From NCBI GenBank assembly GCA_025642075.2, contig JAODUO010000134.1, positions 455,001 through 519,000 of the forward strand: a DNA stretch of 64,000 nucleotides, read 5' to 3'. The notes under the pieces were generated by a model. The model was given only the letters and a program-made list of their open reading frames with translations, ran no database searches and was not told the DNA's origin. Of the stretch, positions 22,576-36,800 are shown piece after piece. This DNA is from Ridgeia piscesae (lineage: Eukaryota > Annelida > Polychaeta > Sabellida > Siboglinidae). Position 1 is the stretch's first letter, and each line of letters begins with the position of its first letter. A program made the position numbers and the translations under genes.

Positions 22576-25500
22576 CCTCTGGACAGCACAGTTTTTAAGA
22601 CACCAAATATGTACTGACAAATATGTACTTGAGAGCACCTAACATTTTATTTTGAAGCATCTAAGTCATCTCATTAATTAGCTCACCTACCCCCGGTAGT
22701 TGTACATTTCATGTGACACTACCAGATACTACCGCTTGGATAGTTTTGAGAAGCCCCTACTCTACACAATAGAATATCTTGATAATTACTATAGTATCAC
22801 ATGGCTGTTTATCATCTGATCTCGTTGATCTATGCACTGATGTCTGGGGTCGCTGAAGACAAATGAATACGAGGGTTCAATGCGTTACTAGTTTATGCAG
22901 ATTGAGCTGCAGGATTTCAGTGTAGATTTCTAGTGTGGAATTGGGTTGGAAGAAATGTTAGGAGGCTTATAATAATCATGCAAGTGTGGGCAACTTTCGA
23001 CTGGGCATTGATATTATCATTCTTCTCTATTTCTGTCCCTGGTCTTCTTCTGCAGGATTGTGCAGTTTTATCTTTTATAAAGATGCCAAGTTTTTCCGAG
23101 TTTTGGTTTTATCAACTCGTTACGGTGATTTGGTGGTCCATCTGAAATATAATGATATTTATCAATAATTTGTGAATACATAAATACATTTATATGAAAT
23201 GTATTTGTATGTGCTCTTTCGTATTTAAGAGAGCCAAGAATTATTATCAATACCTTTTGACTTTATAATGTTAAATAAGCTAAGTACTATGTATTCTCCC
23301 CCTCCACGATGCAGCACACTTGTGAGGTCTCCTGCAGGAATTCTCTGATTGAAAGAATGAGAATTCTGTGCATTTTAGCCTAACTTAAATGGTCACCTCC
23401 CACCTCTCCTGGCTAATTACATAGGTCAGACAGGAAATAATGAGCCCCACAGGAGTGATTCTATAGTTGTTCCCTAGCTTGCAGATGTTGGCACTTAATT
23501 TCAGCCCCCAATGTAACCATAAGCATGGACTGGTGGGAGCCATCTGTTGCTAGTTTCATGGCAACATTAACAGGTGCATCAGGCAATGCATGCTGGGTCT
23601 GAGCATTATGTTCCCTTCTTGATTTCACAAACAAAGCAGCATTTAGAAAAAAATTGGCCATTCTGTTTGCAGGCTTCTAGAACCCAGACGTTGCTGTTTG
23701 CATACATCACAACAAAAATTATGTGCATGACCTCTGTTAAAAGCTTTGCATTAATTAACAATGTTATTCAATTCTGACAGTTTATTATCAGTTAACATTA
23801 AAAATACCCATGGAATTTTTGGCATACCAAAAATTCCATGGGTATTTTTAATGTTAATTGATAATACAATTAATATAAATCACACTAATTTCATAAATAG
23901 AACATCCCTGCATATAATAGATACCTAAAAAAACTTGCTTAAATGCTTTTGTCATAAATAAACACCTTTGTGGTTACCATTACAATAAAATATATGATGT
24001 AATGCACAAACACAGCATGTGTTCAGCAACCATGATTTGATTACTTGGTGGAGCTTATGCTAAACAATAAGTCATGTGGTATAGATAACTTCTTCATGTT
24101 TCCATACGAATGGATTGTATTTAGTGACCAGTATAACTTGTTATTTATTATCGCTACACCAATACTTTTAACACATTTGTGGATTTTATGGCAGCTGTGC
24201 GACCAGTTGTAATAACGGGTCATTGTGCATCCAAAATTAAACATTAGTTTGACACAACCAATGAGGGTGTCACAAAATTTGTCAAAATTAAGGTCAAAAA
24301 GTTCTGTCATGTATTTGGTGGATTCTGGAATCTAATTGGGTAGAACTTTGTATGCAATAAATTGTACACAATTCATTTGATCACTTGGTGAATTGTGAAC
24401 TGCTGAATGATGAAATGATGCAAATGTGTACTTGTTAAGTCCTACTTAAGATCACAGATAAGAAGTGAAGTCCCGTCCTACTGCCCCAGTGGGTAGAAAG
24501 AAGTCAAAAGGAGGCACTACAGAAGTACTTATTATTGAAGATTATTGAGAGTTACTGAAAAGCCCTCTCAAGACAACGCACTTGTGCAAATGCTATTTCA
24601 GTGTCATGTTATTACTGAGCAAATCTTGTTGACATATCTTAAATCTATATATTTATCCATATTTATCCAGTTGCTGTGCATGACAAACCCTTGTGATAGT
24701 TGAAATTAGCATATAAGCAAATTAAGTCAGAATATGTTTATTTGGGGGTAGTTCTGCTCTCTCTCACTGTGCCACCACAGGATTGGAATTCCAAAGAACT
24801 GCTTGAATGTTTATGTTACCCACTACTCAGTATTTGTCCTGCAAGTACATGTACTCTGGTTATTATCATCATGTTTATGCCGTTCTCATACATAACAGAG
24901 TGACTCAATTGTAGCAGAGTGACTCAATCGGTAAGGGGGGTAAATAATGACAAAGAAGCCCAAGATTAAGATGGAGAAACAGCACAAAGAGAGGCTAGAT
25001 TCTGACCCTGTAACTGAAGGGAAAAAAGAAAGGAATCCATGAGGTATTGGCGATCCTGAAAGGGTGGGGAACAATCAGGATGGGGTGAGTGGGAGAAGAC
25101 TGTGGTTAATGGAGGTGACTTGTGAAGAAGATAGAACTGTCTCAGTCAACCATATGTCCTGGATGGACCAACGGAACAGAGAGTACTAGAGATGGTGATG
25201 AGAAGGCTAGACCTGTGTGACACCAGGGAGCCGTGTGATCAACTTGCTAGTGTAAGATCAGGTAACATGAGTTGACAGTTGGTACTTGAGGCCCAGCGTG
25301 ACATCTACACTAACATATTCTACCCATCAGCAAACATTCATCTGTCCCCGTCAGGCTGAGGCTTTTTGCAGGCCAGTTTTTGGTTGGGCTGACATGTCCT
25401 GGCATTGTGAACTGTCACTCACGTGTTGACCCCCTACCAGCACTAGAGACTGAGTCCGTGTCACGAGGAACGTGTCACCTGACTGTCTGACTGTCTGGCT

Positions 25501-28500
25501 GGCTGGCTGTCTGTCTGTCTGTCCGTCTGTCCATCTGTCCATCTGTCCGTCTGTCCGTCTGTCTGTGTGTCTGTCCGTCTGTCCGTCTGCCCATCTGTCC
25601 ATCTGTCCGTCTGTCCATCTGTCCGTCTGTCCGTCTGTCCGTCTGTCCGTTTGGACAATTAATTGGAGGTGATTCACGTTGTGCAGGTTTACTTTGGCTG
25701 GATAATGTCCATGGGGTCAGTATGTTTGTTCTAGAGTATTATCCTGGGCTGGGGTAATCACCGGATAATAGCTAAATTTTTCTTGTCTCTATCAAATTGT
25801 TTTCAAAGTAAAAATTAAAAAAAATGATCTAGGGTTCCAAAATATAACCTAAATGTGGCCTTACAGATTTAAAACCCTAAAAAAGTACAACATGTTATGG
25901 ACCAATTGAGGTAGATGGAAGCAACCTTTGCCTATAGTTGCAAATTCATTAGTCCTCAAATGATTAGGCAGTTAATATAATCATTACACTTAATAGTGTT
26001 TGACAGTTGGACAATGCAGCCTTCTTACTCTGCTTATTTGTGGCCTGCAAATAGATTGGCCCATAAAAAGGCCATTATCACAGGCATTTCATAACCACCG
26101 TTGATAAGTATGATTTGGTATTGAGATGTTCACAAAAAAGGCTATACTCAGTAGCCACTTTGTCTAGGATCAACTCATGCTGTATCAATAGCAGATATCT
26201 ATACCAGTGTTACTTAGTTAGATTGTTGCCGATTAGTCGGTCCCCCTATTTAATTTATTCCTTTTTATTGGTCTTGTTATTGGTAAAGTAGTCTTGTTGA
26301 TGAGATCCTATCTGACGTCCATAAAATGTGTTTACCGACATGTACAATATACGAGTGTGTATGTAACTGTGTCATGTGTTGTATAACAGGGGCAGTGGTG
26401 TGATTATATTTGTGATAACGTCAGTTAGAATTTAAATCATCATGACACAGGAAAATTGATTGTTTAGTGCAAAAAGTGTGGCACTTTCACAGATCCAGGT
26501 TAACATGACAGGTGTCAGTCATGTCAATCAGATCAATGCCCCTGAAGCAGATCTCACATGGGTTTGCTATGTGGCGCCATCTGCTGGCAGGCTACAACTC
26601 CCAGCTAGTAAGGTAATTGAAAAGACGAGCAGAGCAGTTAATTGCAGTTTAAACAGTTAACTAACTAAATGTTGTTGATTGATTTCTCACATTTTATAGG
26701 TATAATTATTTTTGTCTATTCATCTGCCAGATACATTAGGCAAAGTATTGTGCCCTAATGTAGACATTTAAACTCTGCAGTTACCTTCAAGAAATGTACC
26801 TTTATCAGCAAACATGACTGTTTCATCACTGATATCAGTTCTCGTGGATTCTGCATGGCAATGTTTGCAGGATCTTTACTGACTGACTTGTTATATCAAG
26901 TAATATCGATGTTGCGGTAATCCACATTTGATTAGACATTTACTCGATGAGACAGGCACACATTGCTGTGTAGTCTGGTTAGTCCGTGACCACCCAGATG
27001 TCCTGGTGGAGCAAGTCACAGGACAAGCCACAAAGAGTTAACCCTTGCCCTCCGCTAATAACCCTTGCCCTCCACTAAAGCAATTAAGATTCTTATCCGA
27101 TTGGCTGAGATGTGGTTATGAGTGCTGCCATTAGGTCTAGTTGACTCAGTAGCTCGTGGTACACCAGTATGGCATCGTTTCTAAGGTCTAGGGAGGATTA
27201 TGACAAAATGGACGAATTCTAGACAAGTCCTTCACAGCTATTAACTTTATGTTTTCGTGGAACTGTCAACTTTGATTAAGTCCCACACGTAGCGTCACTA
27301 GCGTGGTGGTGTCTTTGATAGGTGTCCTGTAACGGGTTTTAGGGGTGACATGATTGCTTGATCAGGGTTGATTAAATTCAACAGCAGCCTTTGATACTGC
27401 AGGGTATACTAAATGGGCATACCATGATCCCAATGTGACTTTGTCCTTGTCCTAACATTTAGATACACTGTAGACGTGGGTGGACATGGATGAAATGTCA
27501 GTTTTTGGTGTATTGCAAATTAGCAGTCACTTTGGTCACTTCGGAGTTAAAGAGGTCTGATGACCTGATATCTGTGGTATAAGTTATAATATTATTTAAT
27601 AGACATTCCTGCAGCAGTATACTCACAATCTGTCACAAATGATTTAAATTAACTAAATCTAGTTGAAAGTTCTGGATTTGTTCTGGGATTGTGAATTGTA
27701 AAAAGGTGGTAACAGTGAAACACCATATGTACTGTACGCAATATAATTTCTGTGTGTAAGATTCTGTGACTTCCAAATTTCACAGAAATGAAGATGAAGT
27801 GGTTGATATGTGTGTTGCCATTCATCTTTACGTTTGATATGTCTGCAGACAGCCATTATAAATGTAATGTATTCCAATAACATAATACTACTACTAATAG
27901 TTTATTCCTCTCTGAACAGTCATAGAGATTTAAACATTAAGTCAATGTCAACTCGACTGATTATCTTATTGATTCACTTAACCACATTGCATAAGAGACA
28001 AGGTTTATATTGCTTTTAGTTTTGTTTTATGGTCAACATCAAAACACTCACTTTCAAACTGCTGTAAGCCATTCTATACCAGTTAGCATTCCTAACGTGT
28101 ATGGCCATTTGATCAATTCAGCACTTCTGTTGTGGGGTGATTATTGTTGTGACTAGGAGCAACTGTGCATGACTTGTTTTTTTCACTCCTTAACACGCCC
28201 AGACCTTGGGGTGTGGGATGGCATTACCTCGTCGTTAATCACAGCGAGTTGGTTAGATGCTAGGGTGTGGTGTGACCTTCATCTCCGTTATCCATTTAAA
28301 TTAACTTGCATCTGGGATTGCTGCTGTCATCGGAGTGTCAGAGCGAAGTCGCCCAGTTTCATCTGTCATTTTGAGCTGGGTCTCATTTCAGTGTGTCTGG
28401 TTCCAGTCAGAATGCTGTAGTGTACATGGGTGTATAGTGGTGTGTACAACACGATGTACATCATCAGGCTGTACAACAGAGCATATCCATGCAGCCAATA

Positions 28501-30730
28501 GTATAAATGATGTGTTAGTCATTCATTCATCGGTTTTATAATATCCCTTGGTTGACCTCAAATTGCTGGGATGGCTGGATAACTCCTGTTCCCTGAACTG
28601 ATAAGCCCTGGCTACTGAGAAATTACACATTTCTTCGTATACAGATGGCTCTTTGAAATACGATTCAAATTCCGTTTTTTCAGTACGTTACTTTTTCCTT
28701 GTTAAGACTGCCTGCACAAAAGAGAAAAACTGTGTTTTATATAGCAAATTTTATTGGTGAATGATTGCAAATTATTTCTAACTGCAGAAACGAAATCTTC
28801 CAAATTAATTAAATCTGACATGTTATGTTTAAAGTTGTTTCCAGACTTGGTGAGCTGTTTTCTTTTCCAGATGTAAGAATGACCATTAGTCTTGATCCTA
28901 AAGATAACCTGGGGTCACTTGGTGAACGTCCAGGTTTAAGGCCAATGTCTTTAGCCCTAGTTTATTGACGGTGGAAGTGTGGGCAGTTATTCAGGTGTAT
29001 TTACCTGTACTCCCTGATTAGATAAGGTGGTTTACTCTTGCTTCAGGTGGGGAAGGTTTTCACACATTAGACTATACAGCTGCAGGCTACATACACATGC
29101 AAGCCAGCGCTTATGTTGACACCTTATGTTGACACCTTATGTTGACACCTTATGTAGAGTCGTTGACATAAATAATCATGACTTTGATGGCCAATCTCTG
29201 GAGGTAATATACAGTCTGGATTTGTAGGCTGTAATCAGGGCTTTATGCAGGATAAAATTATTGCCAGTCACACATGTTTTGGGGGACACATGGATGTTAA
29301 CTGTTAAGCCAATTTACAAACTTTCAAATGTGCCTGATGCCCTGAAATGGACTACAAACACACATGTGATTGTCTATGATTTTGGAACACCTTTTTTTGC
29401 GCCTTCATTTTTTTACCCATCCACCCATATTTCTACCCGTCCATTTTCGTTTTTACCCATCCAAATGGCAGGTGGACGAATCTCTGCGTAAAGCTATGAC
29501 TGCAATGAAGATAAGACCACTTAAAAAATAACACCAGAAACCATTGTTAAAGAAATATAACCCGAATGTACCGTAATGATTCTCCAGACCAAGATCTACC
29601 CGAAACCAGTGGTACCAAGAAATGCAATAGAAGAATGAAAGAATGGGGCGAAATACTTACACCCCAGGGAATGAGACGCTCCCCAGGAGTCTCATAAGGT
29701 GTGGTGTATGGCCCATAAATGTGATACTGATAGAGTGACTGGGGTAATCAAGAACTTGAAGCGTAACTTACCCACTTACCAACTTAATGTAAGGTCGTGC
29801 ACTTTTTACTCTGAGTTTTTAGTAAGCATTTTGTTTACAACCTTTGTCACAAGTCCATTTAACTTTTTTAGTTAATTGTTTCACTACTGACATTTTGTGT
29901 GCAATAATTCAATTCACATACAATCACTATACAATTTTTTACTTCTGTTGTGATGTCGCATTTAGCACTACAGTGTTACATTTGGTGTTGTCATGGTACA
30001 TTTGATAATGGGACTGTTGAACAAGTTGTTGAGAGTTCTAGCATGAAAGAGCAACTGTAAAGAAGTAGCCTGACTGGCCAGGCAGCCTTGAGCAGCATGC
30101 GGGCTTTCGGTAATATGCGGGTGGGTTGGGGTAGGGTGGGGTGGAGGTGAAAATGCATCAAAGCACAAATCTGGGCTGGACAATGTCACACAATACTTAC
30201 AAGTCTTTCTGTCCCCGCTTATTTGAAATCTTGATCTTCTTTTAAATACTTCCTGTGATGGTTTTTGTGTAGGTGCATACAACAGAAACCTATTAAGATC
30301 CAAACAGTCACTGTTCGTTTCAATGAGTTCATTCTTCACCTTTTCAAGCACTGTTTCCAAGGTTTTTATCCTGCTATATACCGTTAAATGCATAAGTAAT
30401 GTATATATACAAACTGATGAATAGAAAAATGATTGTGAAGGTAGCAGTGTACTTTTTCCCAGACACGCTTCATTGCACGAGTGTGTAAGGTAGTCTGTCT
30501 GACAAACACATCAAACACTAGATGTGTTTATGGCTGTGTTAGTTAATACCCTGTTGAATATGCATCACAAATTAGTGTAAACAAATACCGTTTATTGTGT
30601 AACAGAAACCTTTAATAGTATTTCATCTTGGGTGGGTAAATTATTGACAGTAGGTTTACTACCAGATAATATCAACATTGGTTAACAGTTAACTGAAGCC
30701 ATTCACTGAGTCTGTATTAAACATAAATTT

Positions 30731-30825
<95 letters not shown>

Positions 30826-33800
30826 TATGTTATTATTGTACACCTACTTCACCAAGGGGGTATTGTGTTTCTTTACAATTTCTCATAAATCTAAAAACGG
30901 TCTTTGTTGTTCTTAAAACAGCAAACAGCAGGGGAAAACAACATGAGAAAAACAAGGATATTGAGCTGATATGTTATGGCAAATGTCTTCATTGCATTTG
31001 TAGACCTTAGTCATGTATGTACATCATGACTTATGTATATTGTATATCATGTTTGTTCTAGTTTATGTGACATTGTACATGTTAGATAATTAATGTCTTC
31101 ACTGTGATGAATAGACCCAACATTCAGCTTTTTATACAGGTCTACGATAGCATTCACAGTACACAGACTGGACATACCTGTCATGTGTATACGAACAGGT
31201 CACATATTTGTTTGAATACCCGATGAGTTCTCATGTTGATGAAATGTAAGATTTGGGTGTTTCATAACACCACCCATATTGCCTAAAGCTATCAGCCCCA
31301 AGACTTTGTTCTATAAAGGAATTCTGTTTAGGGGTCTTTTTGGGTCATTCTGACATTGGGGTAATATGATAGGGTATGGTGGTGCGTGTCTATCAAATAC
31401 AAATATAGCCTTGTGATTATTGATAGTTACATATCCTGTAGAAGACGTATCAGTAAGTCGACCTAGTTCGCCAGTTATATATAAAATAGTGTTCATATGA
31501 TCATGATAGACAATAATATTAGTTGTTCTCCTCATAATCTAGATCAACATTTCCATTCACGCTACATGTGGTTGTTCAGCTGTGAACTGAATCACTTGGA
31601 CAGACATGATTATGAAGATACAGCCACGCATCAACTCACAACCGTGGGAGTTACACATGCCAACAAGTTCACATTAATCCATGATCAGTATCCTCAAATG
31701 TAGTAGATGCAATAGGGTTTCTTGGTTATAATATACCGTGACAATTAGACTGTTGCAACAGCCTGTGAGACGCAGCCGAAATGTACAGAAAGCAAAAACA
31801 AGTTGCTTGAGAGGATAAATTTACTCATTTACTTAATAACATGATTGACATGTCTGAAATATCCATTTTATGAGATTTATTCAATAAGCCAAAGGCTTCC
31901 TTGTCCACTTGCCATCTGTTTTTTTGTCTAGATAAAACTTTGGTGGTTAAATTATAAATGTTTAAGACATGTGAAAAGAAGGGAATGGTTGTGAGTTTAG
32001 GAGTTGTGCCAGCTAGATCAGTGGTATAACTATAAGGCTATCTCCACACACTTCACTTCTCACTGGCATGTTTGCATATCACTACATATCTGAGTCTGAG
32101 AGACGTGCAGAATGTGCGTTATGATGTACCTTGTAATGTTATCACAGTGATATGGCTCACGATAACAATGATCTTGTCTTGTCTTGTCTTGGTATCAGCT
32201 GTTTTTATCATCTGCAAATCACCCAGGGATCTTTGCAATGAGTCAAACTTAAACATTTTGATTGTCGACATTTATTTTAAAATTGTTACACTTGAGAACA
32301 GTTTATAAATAAGTTTTGTTATAAGTTTATTTAATAAAACTGATTATTAGCATTATTTACTGGGGGGGGTAAATTTTTGGGTTTGCATTAGTCTGGATTA
32401 CACAAGTGCAATGGGGGGAGGTGGAGCCAAGATGTTTACAGTATACAACTTGAATCTTTATTGATGTTGAACTACTGCCGTCATTTTTATTTATCACTCG
32501 TGCTGGTGGCCCCCATAAACTAGACTTTCGCATTAAGTTGCTACACAGCTAAACACAACCCTGGTAAATGTGGCTGTGCGTCTGTGGGGACCAGTCAGAC
32601 TGTTATCCTAGCTGGAAGTGGTTTCAAGGGCCTGATAAATATGTGACTAATTCAAGCATTCTGGGCCTTCTCTTTCATCTGCCCAGTAAGAATGCTGACA
32701 GACACCCTTCTGTATCACGGCAACAAACCAGGCTCCAGGCTAGGATTATCTCCTGGTTAGCATTATCTCCTGGTTAGCATTATCACCTCCTATTTGTCTG
32801 TTTAACACTGGTGTAGACTGTGTAGTCACATTTATGTTAGCCATGCAGCTCTGGTATGTTGCTAGAGATTACTGCAAATGATTAGGAATGAATACATATA
32901 GTTTTCACAATGCTTTGCCACATTATCCATTTTAGTTTTATTATTTATACACTTATGAAATATTTGGTTTTAAAATTTAATTATAAATATCTTAGAGGAA
33001 AATTACATTGTATTGGTAGCGATCGTAGTGATCAATGCAAAATTCCTACATTAAATTGTCTCATGCTTTTAGATATGCAACTAATCTCAATATTTTGTTC
33101 ATGTGACCCATGTAAAATTCCTGTCCTGCTGCAAATGTGAATATATAACACATGTGGTGTTGATGTGAGAAGACCCAGGAACCTTTCCAGACTGTTCTTA
33201 TGAGTGTTAATTGTCTTTTGCAGCATGGCGTTCTACGCACACGGCATGAGGATTATTTCATTGAACCAGTCAAAGGGCATGACCGCCGCGAAAATGAGAA
33301 ACACCCCCATCTCATATACAAGAGGTCAGCACTGAAACAGCAAGATGACCATTCAAAACATGATGACCATGACGGATGTGGAGTAGATGGTATGTACATA
33401 ATCAATGCATCTTCCACCTACTTGGCTTATTCTGCATAAAATATTTCTTGTTTTCTATTACATGCCTGCAGAAAAACATGTTTTATGACACAAGTTAGTG
33501 AATTACATCGTTGGTGACGACACTAAACTTGTCACTAACCAGAAGGAAAAAATGGCACTGTGGGGAAATCACAATGATTTATTCCGAACATTTTTCTTGT
33601 CAGTCCTATTTAAATCTCACCCAAGCTTTTCTATAGGATTGTCAAGAAGCTACACTACCTATTTGGTTGAGTATTCTCCACCATTTAGTGCAACAGCCCA
33701 GGGTGACTTTCCCTACATTGACTCTTGAGTTTATGTTTATTAATAACTGGGACATGAGAGACGTCACGCGGAAGCAAACTTCAGCACTGTCTCGTGACCC

Positions 33801-36800
33801 CGACTGCCTTGGTTCGTGTTGTCTGTCTCACTACGTACGACTCTCCATTGAGATTAATTGCACTTTTATATGGTATTGTATTATTTATTCTACATCGTTA
33901 TCACAATACCCTTGACCCTTAAGTGAGCTGCAGCACGTTGCTGCATGTTGCACTGGTGTATGTGCCGGTGGAGGGCTGGTGTGAGCGCCTCGGCTACGTG
34001 GTACTCGCTCACACACTGTCCTCAGTTCACCTGCCCTCCACAGATAACTCCACTACTTTCTCAGGCACCTGGGGCGCGCCCAGAAGTGACAAACTTGGAA
34101 CTTTACAACTGTGACGGGTCATGGCTACTGGGTGCAATGTGTCCCTCAGTGTGATTGACACCCCGTGCGATTTTTTGCAGCGTACTTTCTACATTTGCTG
34201 ATGGTGAGAAATGGGGGGCCATAAGAATAGCTATTGTTAGTTACTAGCTATTGTAAAAACCAATAGTGCCCTCTGTTAAATTATCAAAGGTAGTTGCAGC
34301 AATGGCCAACTTCTACGGAAGACAGCTTTGCATTAGCTGTTTTATCAAGTCGCCATCAGTTACTTCGGCAGAGAGAAATAGTTATCTTCGCACACTGAGC
34401 AGTCAATTTGGCAGACCAATGTTAGCTATTTTAGGGAGATCAGTGCCAGGTGTTTTGGCAGACCAGTGCAAGTTAGTTTATGAGAAATATATGTAGACCA
34501 AAGTAACTGAGAGTGAGAGACCAAATGAAGTGAAAAGAAATATTCATAGTCATCTCGATGTTTCTGGAATAAAATGTCAATTAAAACAATTAGGGTAGGT
34601 TTTGAAACAAGTAACACACCCACAGGAAATGTAAAAAACAATTACGATTCGCAGACAAACATGCATATGGTGTGCTATCGAGTTGCGAAAACTCAGTCAA
34701 TTGTGGTTTTTCTTTTAAGTGAACATTGGTAGGGGGCAGAATCGGAAGTACCGCTGACAGCAATATGGGGCAAGAAGATGTCGGTGGTTATTATACGGGG
34801 TGATTTAGTTCCTAGAACACAGCTGTGAACTACTGCAGCCTCTGAGGTTGCTGCCTCAGCCCGAGTGCCAGACAGTGGGACCATGTGGTACACCTTTATT
34901 GTACAGTGTGTTTACAAACAATGCCAGCTCGCACAGTAACACACAAAGGTTTGTTTGTTCACGAACAACTGTGGTATCTTAGAGAAGTCTCACTGTGTTT
35001 TTTCACTCTCGTATTTTTTGCCGTGCATTGTGAACATGCTAATTGGTGGTTTGGAATGGAATCGCCTGCAGGAATTGTGGAAAAAGTCAAAATGTTGTTG
35101 CTGCTAGGGTAGTAAATGTGGATATGAGGAATGTACGATCACCCCATCTCTTACCCCACCCTGTGTGCACACAGGGATCGTTATCCGTGTGAAACTTAGG
35201 CTGAAATTCAAGACAAGATAGGTTTGGGAAGTTGGGTGTGGTCATTGTCAAACTATGAATGTGGTTCTGCTGTGGCTTTGTGGCCTGTGGATCAGCTTGC
35301 TGAATAGAGTTCAGAAAGCTCAGCCATATGGAGGACGTTTTAAGAAGAGGCATGTTTCTTGCACTTGATGGTAGCACTGCTAATGGCCTAGGGTAAGGCA
35401 GTATTAATTATCATGTAAGTCTCAGAATAATGTTATGACATCAGATCGCATGTCCAGATGACTTCTCAAACAAACTCTGTCTCACGCAATGCACTGCTAG
35501 GAATCAGGACGACAGCTAAAACCAATTAACACAGTTTCTGGTTGCCAAAATTCTCAGGCACACATTTCAATTGAATCAACGGTGACCAAGTCACACAGAT
35601 GGGGATCAAGTACCTGCCAGGGTTACCTGACACAGTCTACCCGGGTAATTCTCAAACACCTCACAATTAGCCAGGCAGGCAATGTGACTTGGACAATTCG
35701 TCATGGCAAAATTTGACATGGGCCATTTGATGCTGTGACAGTTTGGAAACATTTCCATTTTGCTTTCATCCGTGTCTATCTACTGCTTGCATAATGGAAT
35801 TGGCTACTAGTGATGTAATAGGGTTTTGTGTATTGGCACCAGTACTAATGCGGCTGGGTCATGTGATCTTCCGAGAGAAAGTCAGGTTTCCATTCCTTCT
35901 CTTTGACCATGAGATGCAAGTTCATACACATACAGGTGTCTGGACACTTTTCGGGTCTTCATTAATTCATTAATGTGCAGGCTCCCTGTGTACGCTGCGG
36001 TTGCATAGCATGCATTCTGACAGCCTAGCGCTGTGCCATTTGTATGTGTAATTGGTTCACTGACGGTCTTCAAGGCTCTCCCCCTGCAGGTAAATCTGAT
36101 CACATTTCTCACAGCAGAAGTATCTCAAAAGATTACAGATCTGGAAGTTGGAAGGTTTTGTTATTAGTTGTCAAGTGTATTATATGTATACTACAATTCT
36201 ATGGGATATAAATTATTATACTGCCAAAATGTAAACATTTCATTGTAACAGTGGGGTGAGGTTGCATGGGGTGTGCTGGGTGGGTCGATGCTGGTATGTC
36301 GATGGTATCCAGATGGCAACAAGCGTGTGAACGAATCCAATTAAATGTAGACAGGGTTGGTATAATGGCCGTGACAAGAGGAGGCTGAGGCGACACCTAC
36401 TTTACGCCTAAAAGCTTTGTAGAAAAGAGCGTTGAAAAGAGTTAGAAGAAGAACTGTTGACAGCTCTTGATCAGGGAAAGGGAAAGGTTACACAACAGTT
36501 GAATAGAGATTGAAAGGCCAGACAACATCTTGATCCACCCCCAGGGGGGCTGCGTGGTCTCGGTAAAAAATGTGGGTATAATTTGAGAAAGACACCGCAA
36601 AGTATTGTGCATCTTTGAAACAGGGTTGACATTCCTTGAGATGTAAGATAAGCTCTGAATGACTGCTGTATAGAACATGTCTTGCACGTTTATTGGCCTG
36701 GGGATAGCAAACAACGTCCATTGTGTAAGTGCTCCTGCTAATGTGCTAATCATTATTATTATGATAACTCTGATAAGATATAATGAGGGAGCAGGAATAT

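Larger units (their letters stand above)
22226..33223 (+). other. Intron 2 (11 kb)
   Basis: Largest intron, CpG-poor. It holds a 300-bp TA-rich array just after the donor, a 39-bp-arm hairpin (23784-23865), a CTGTCCGT array (25483-25655), a 13-bp repeat (29111-29155), a TA microsatellite (30735-30822), a 17-bp triplication (32750-32790) and an exon-like segment on the - strand (30201-30370). No recognisable transposon coding was seen. Confidence 0.85.

Noticed and set aside
31311..31703. Open frames on both strands in intron 2
   Set aside because: Neither matches a known family and both lack paired splice sites of quality.
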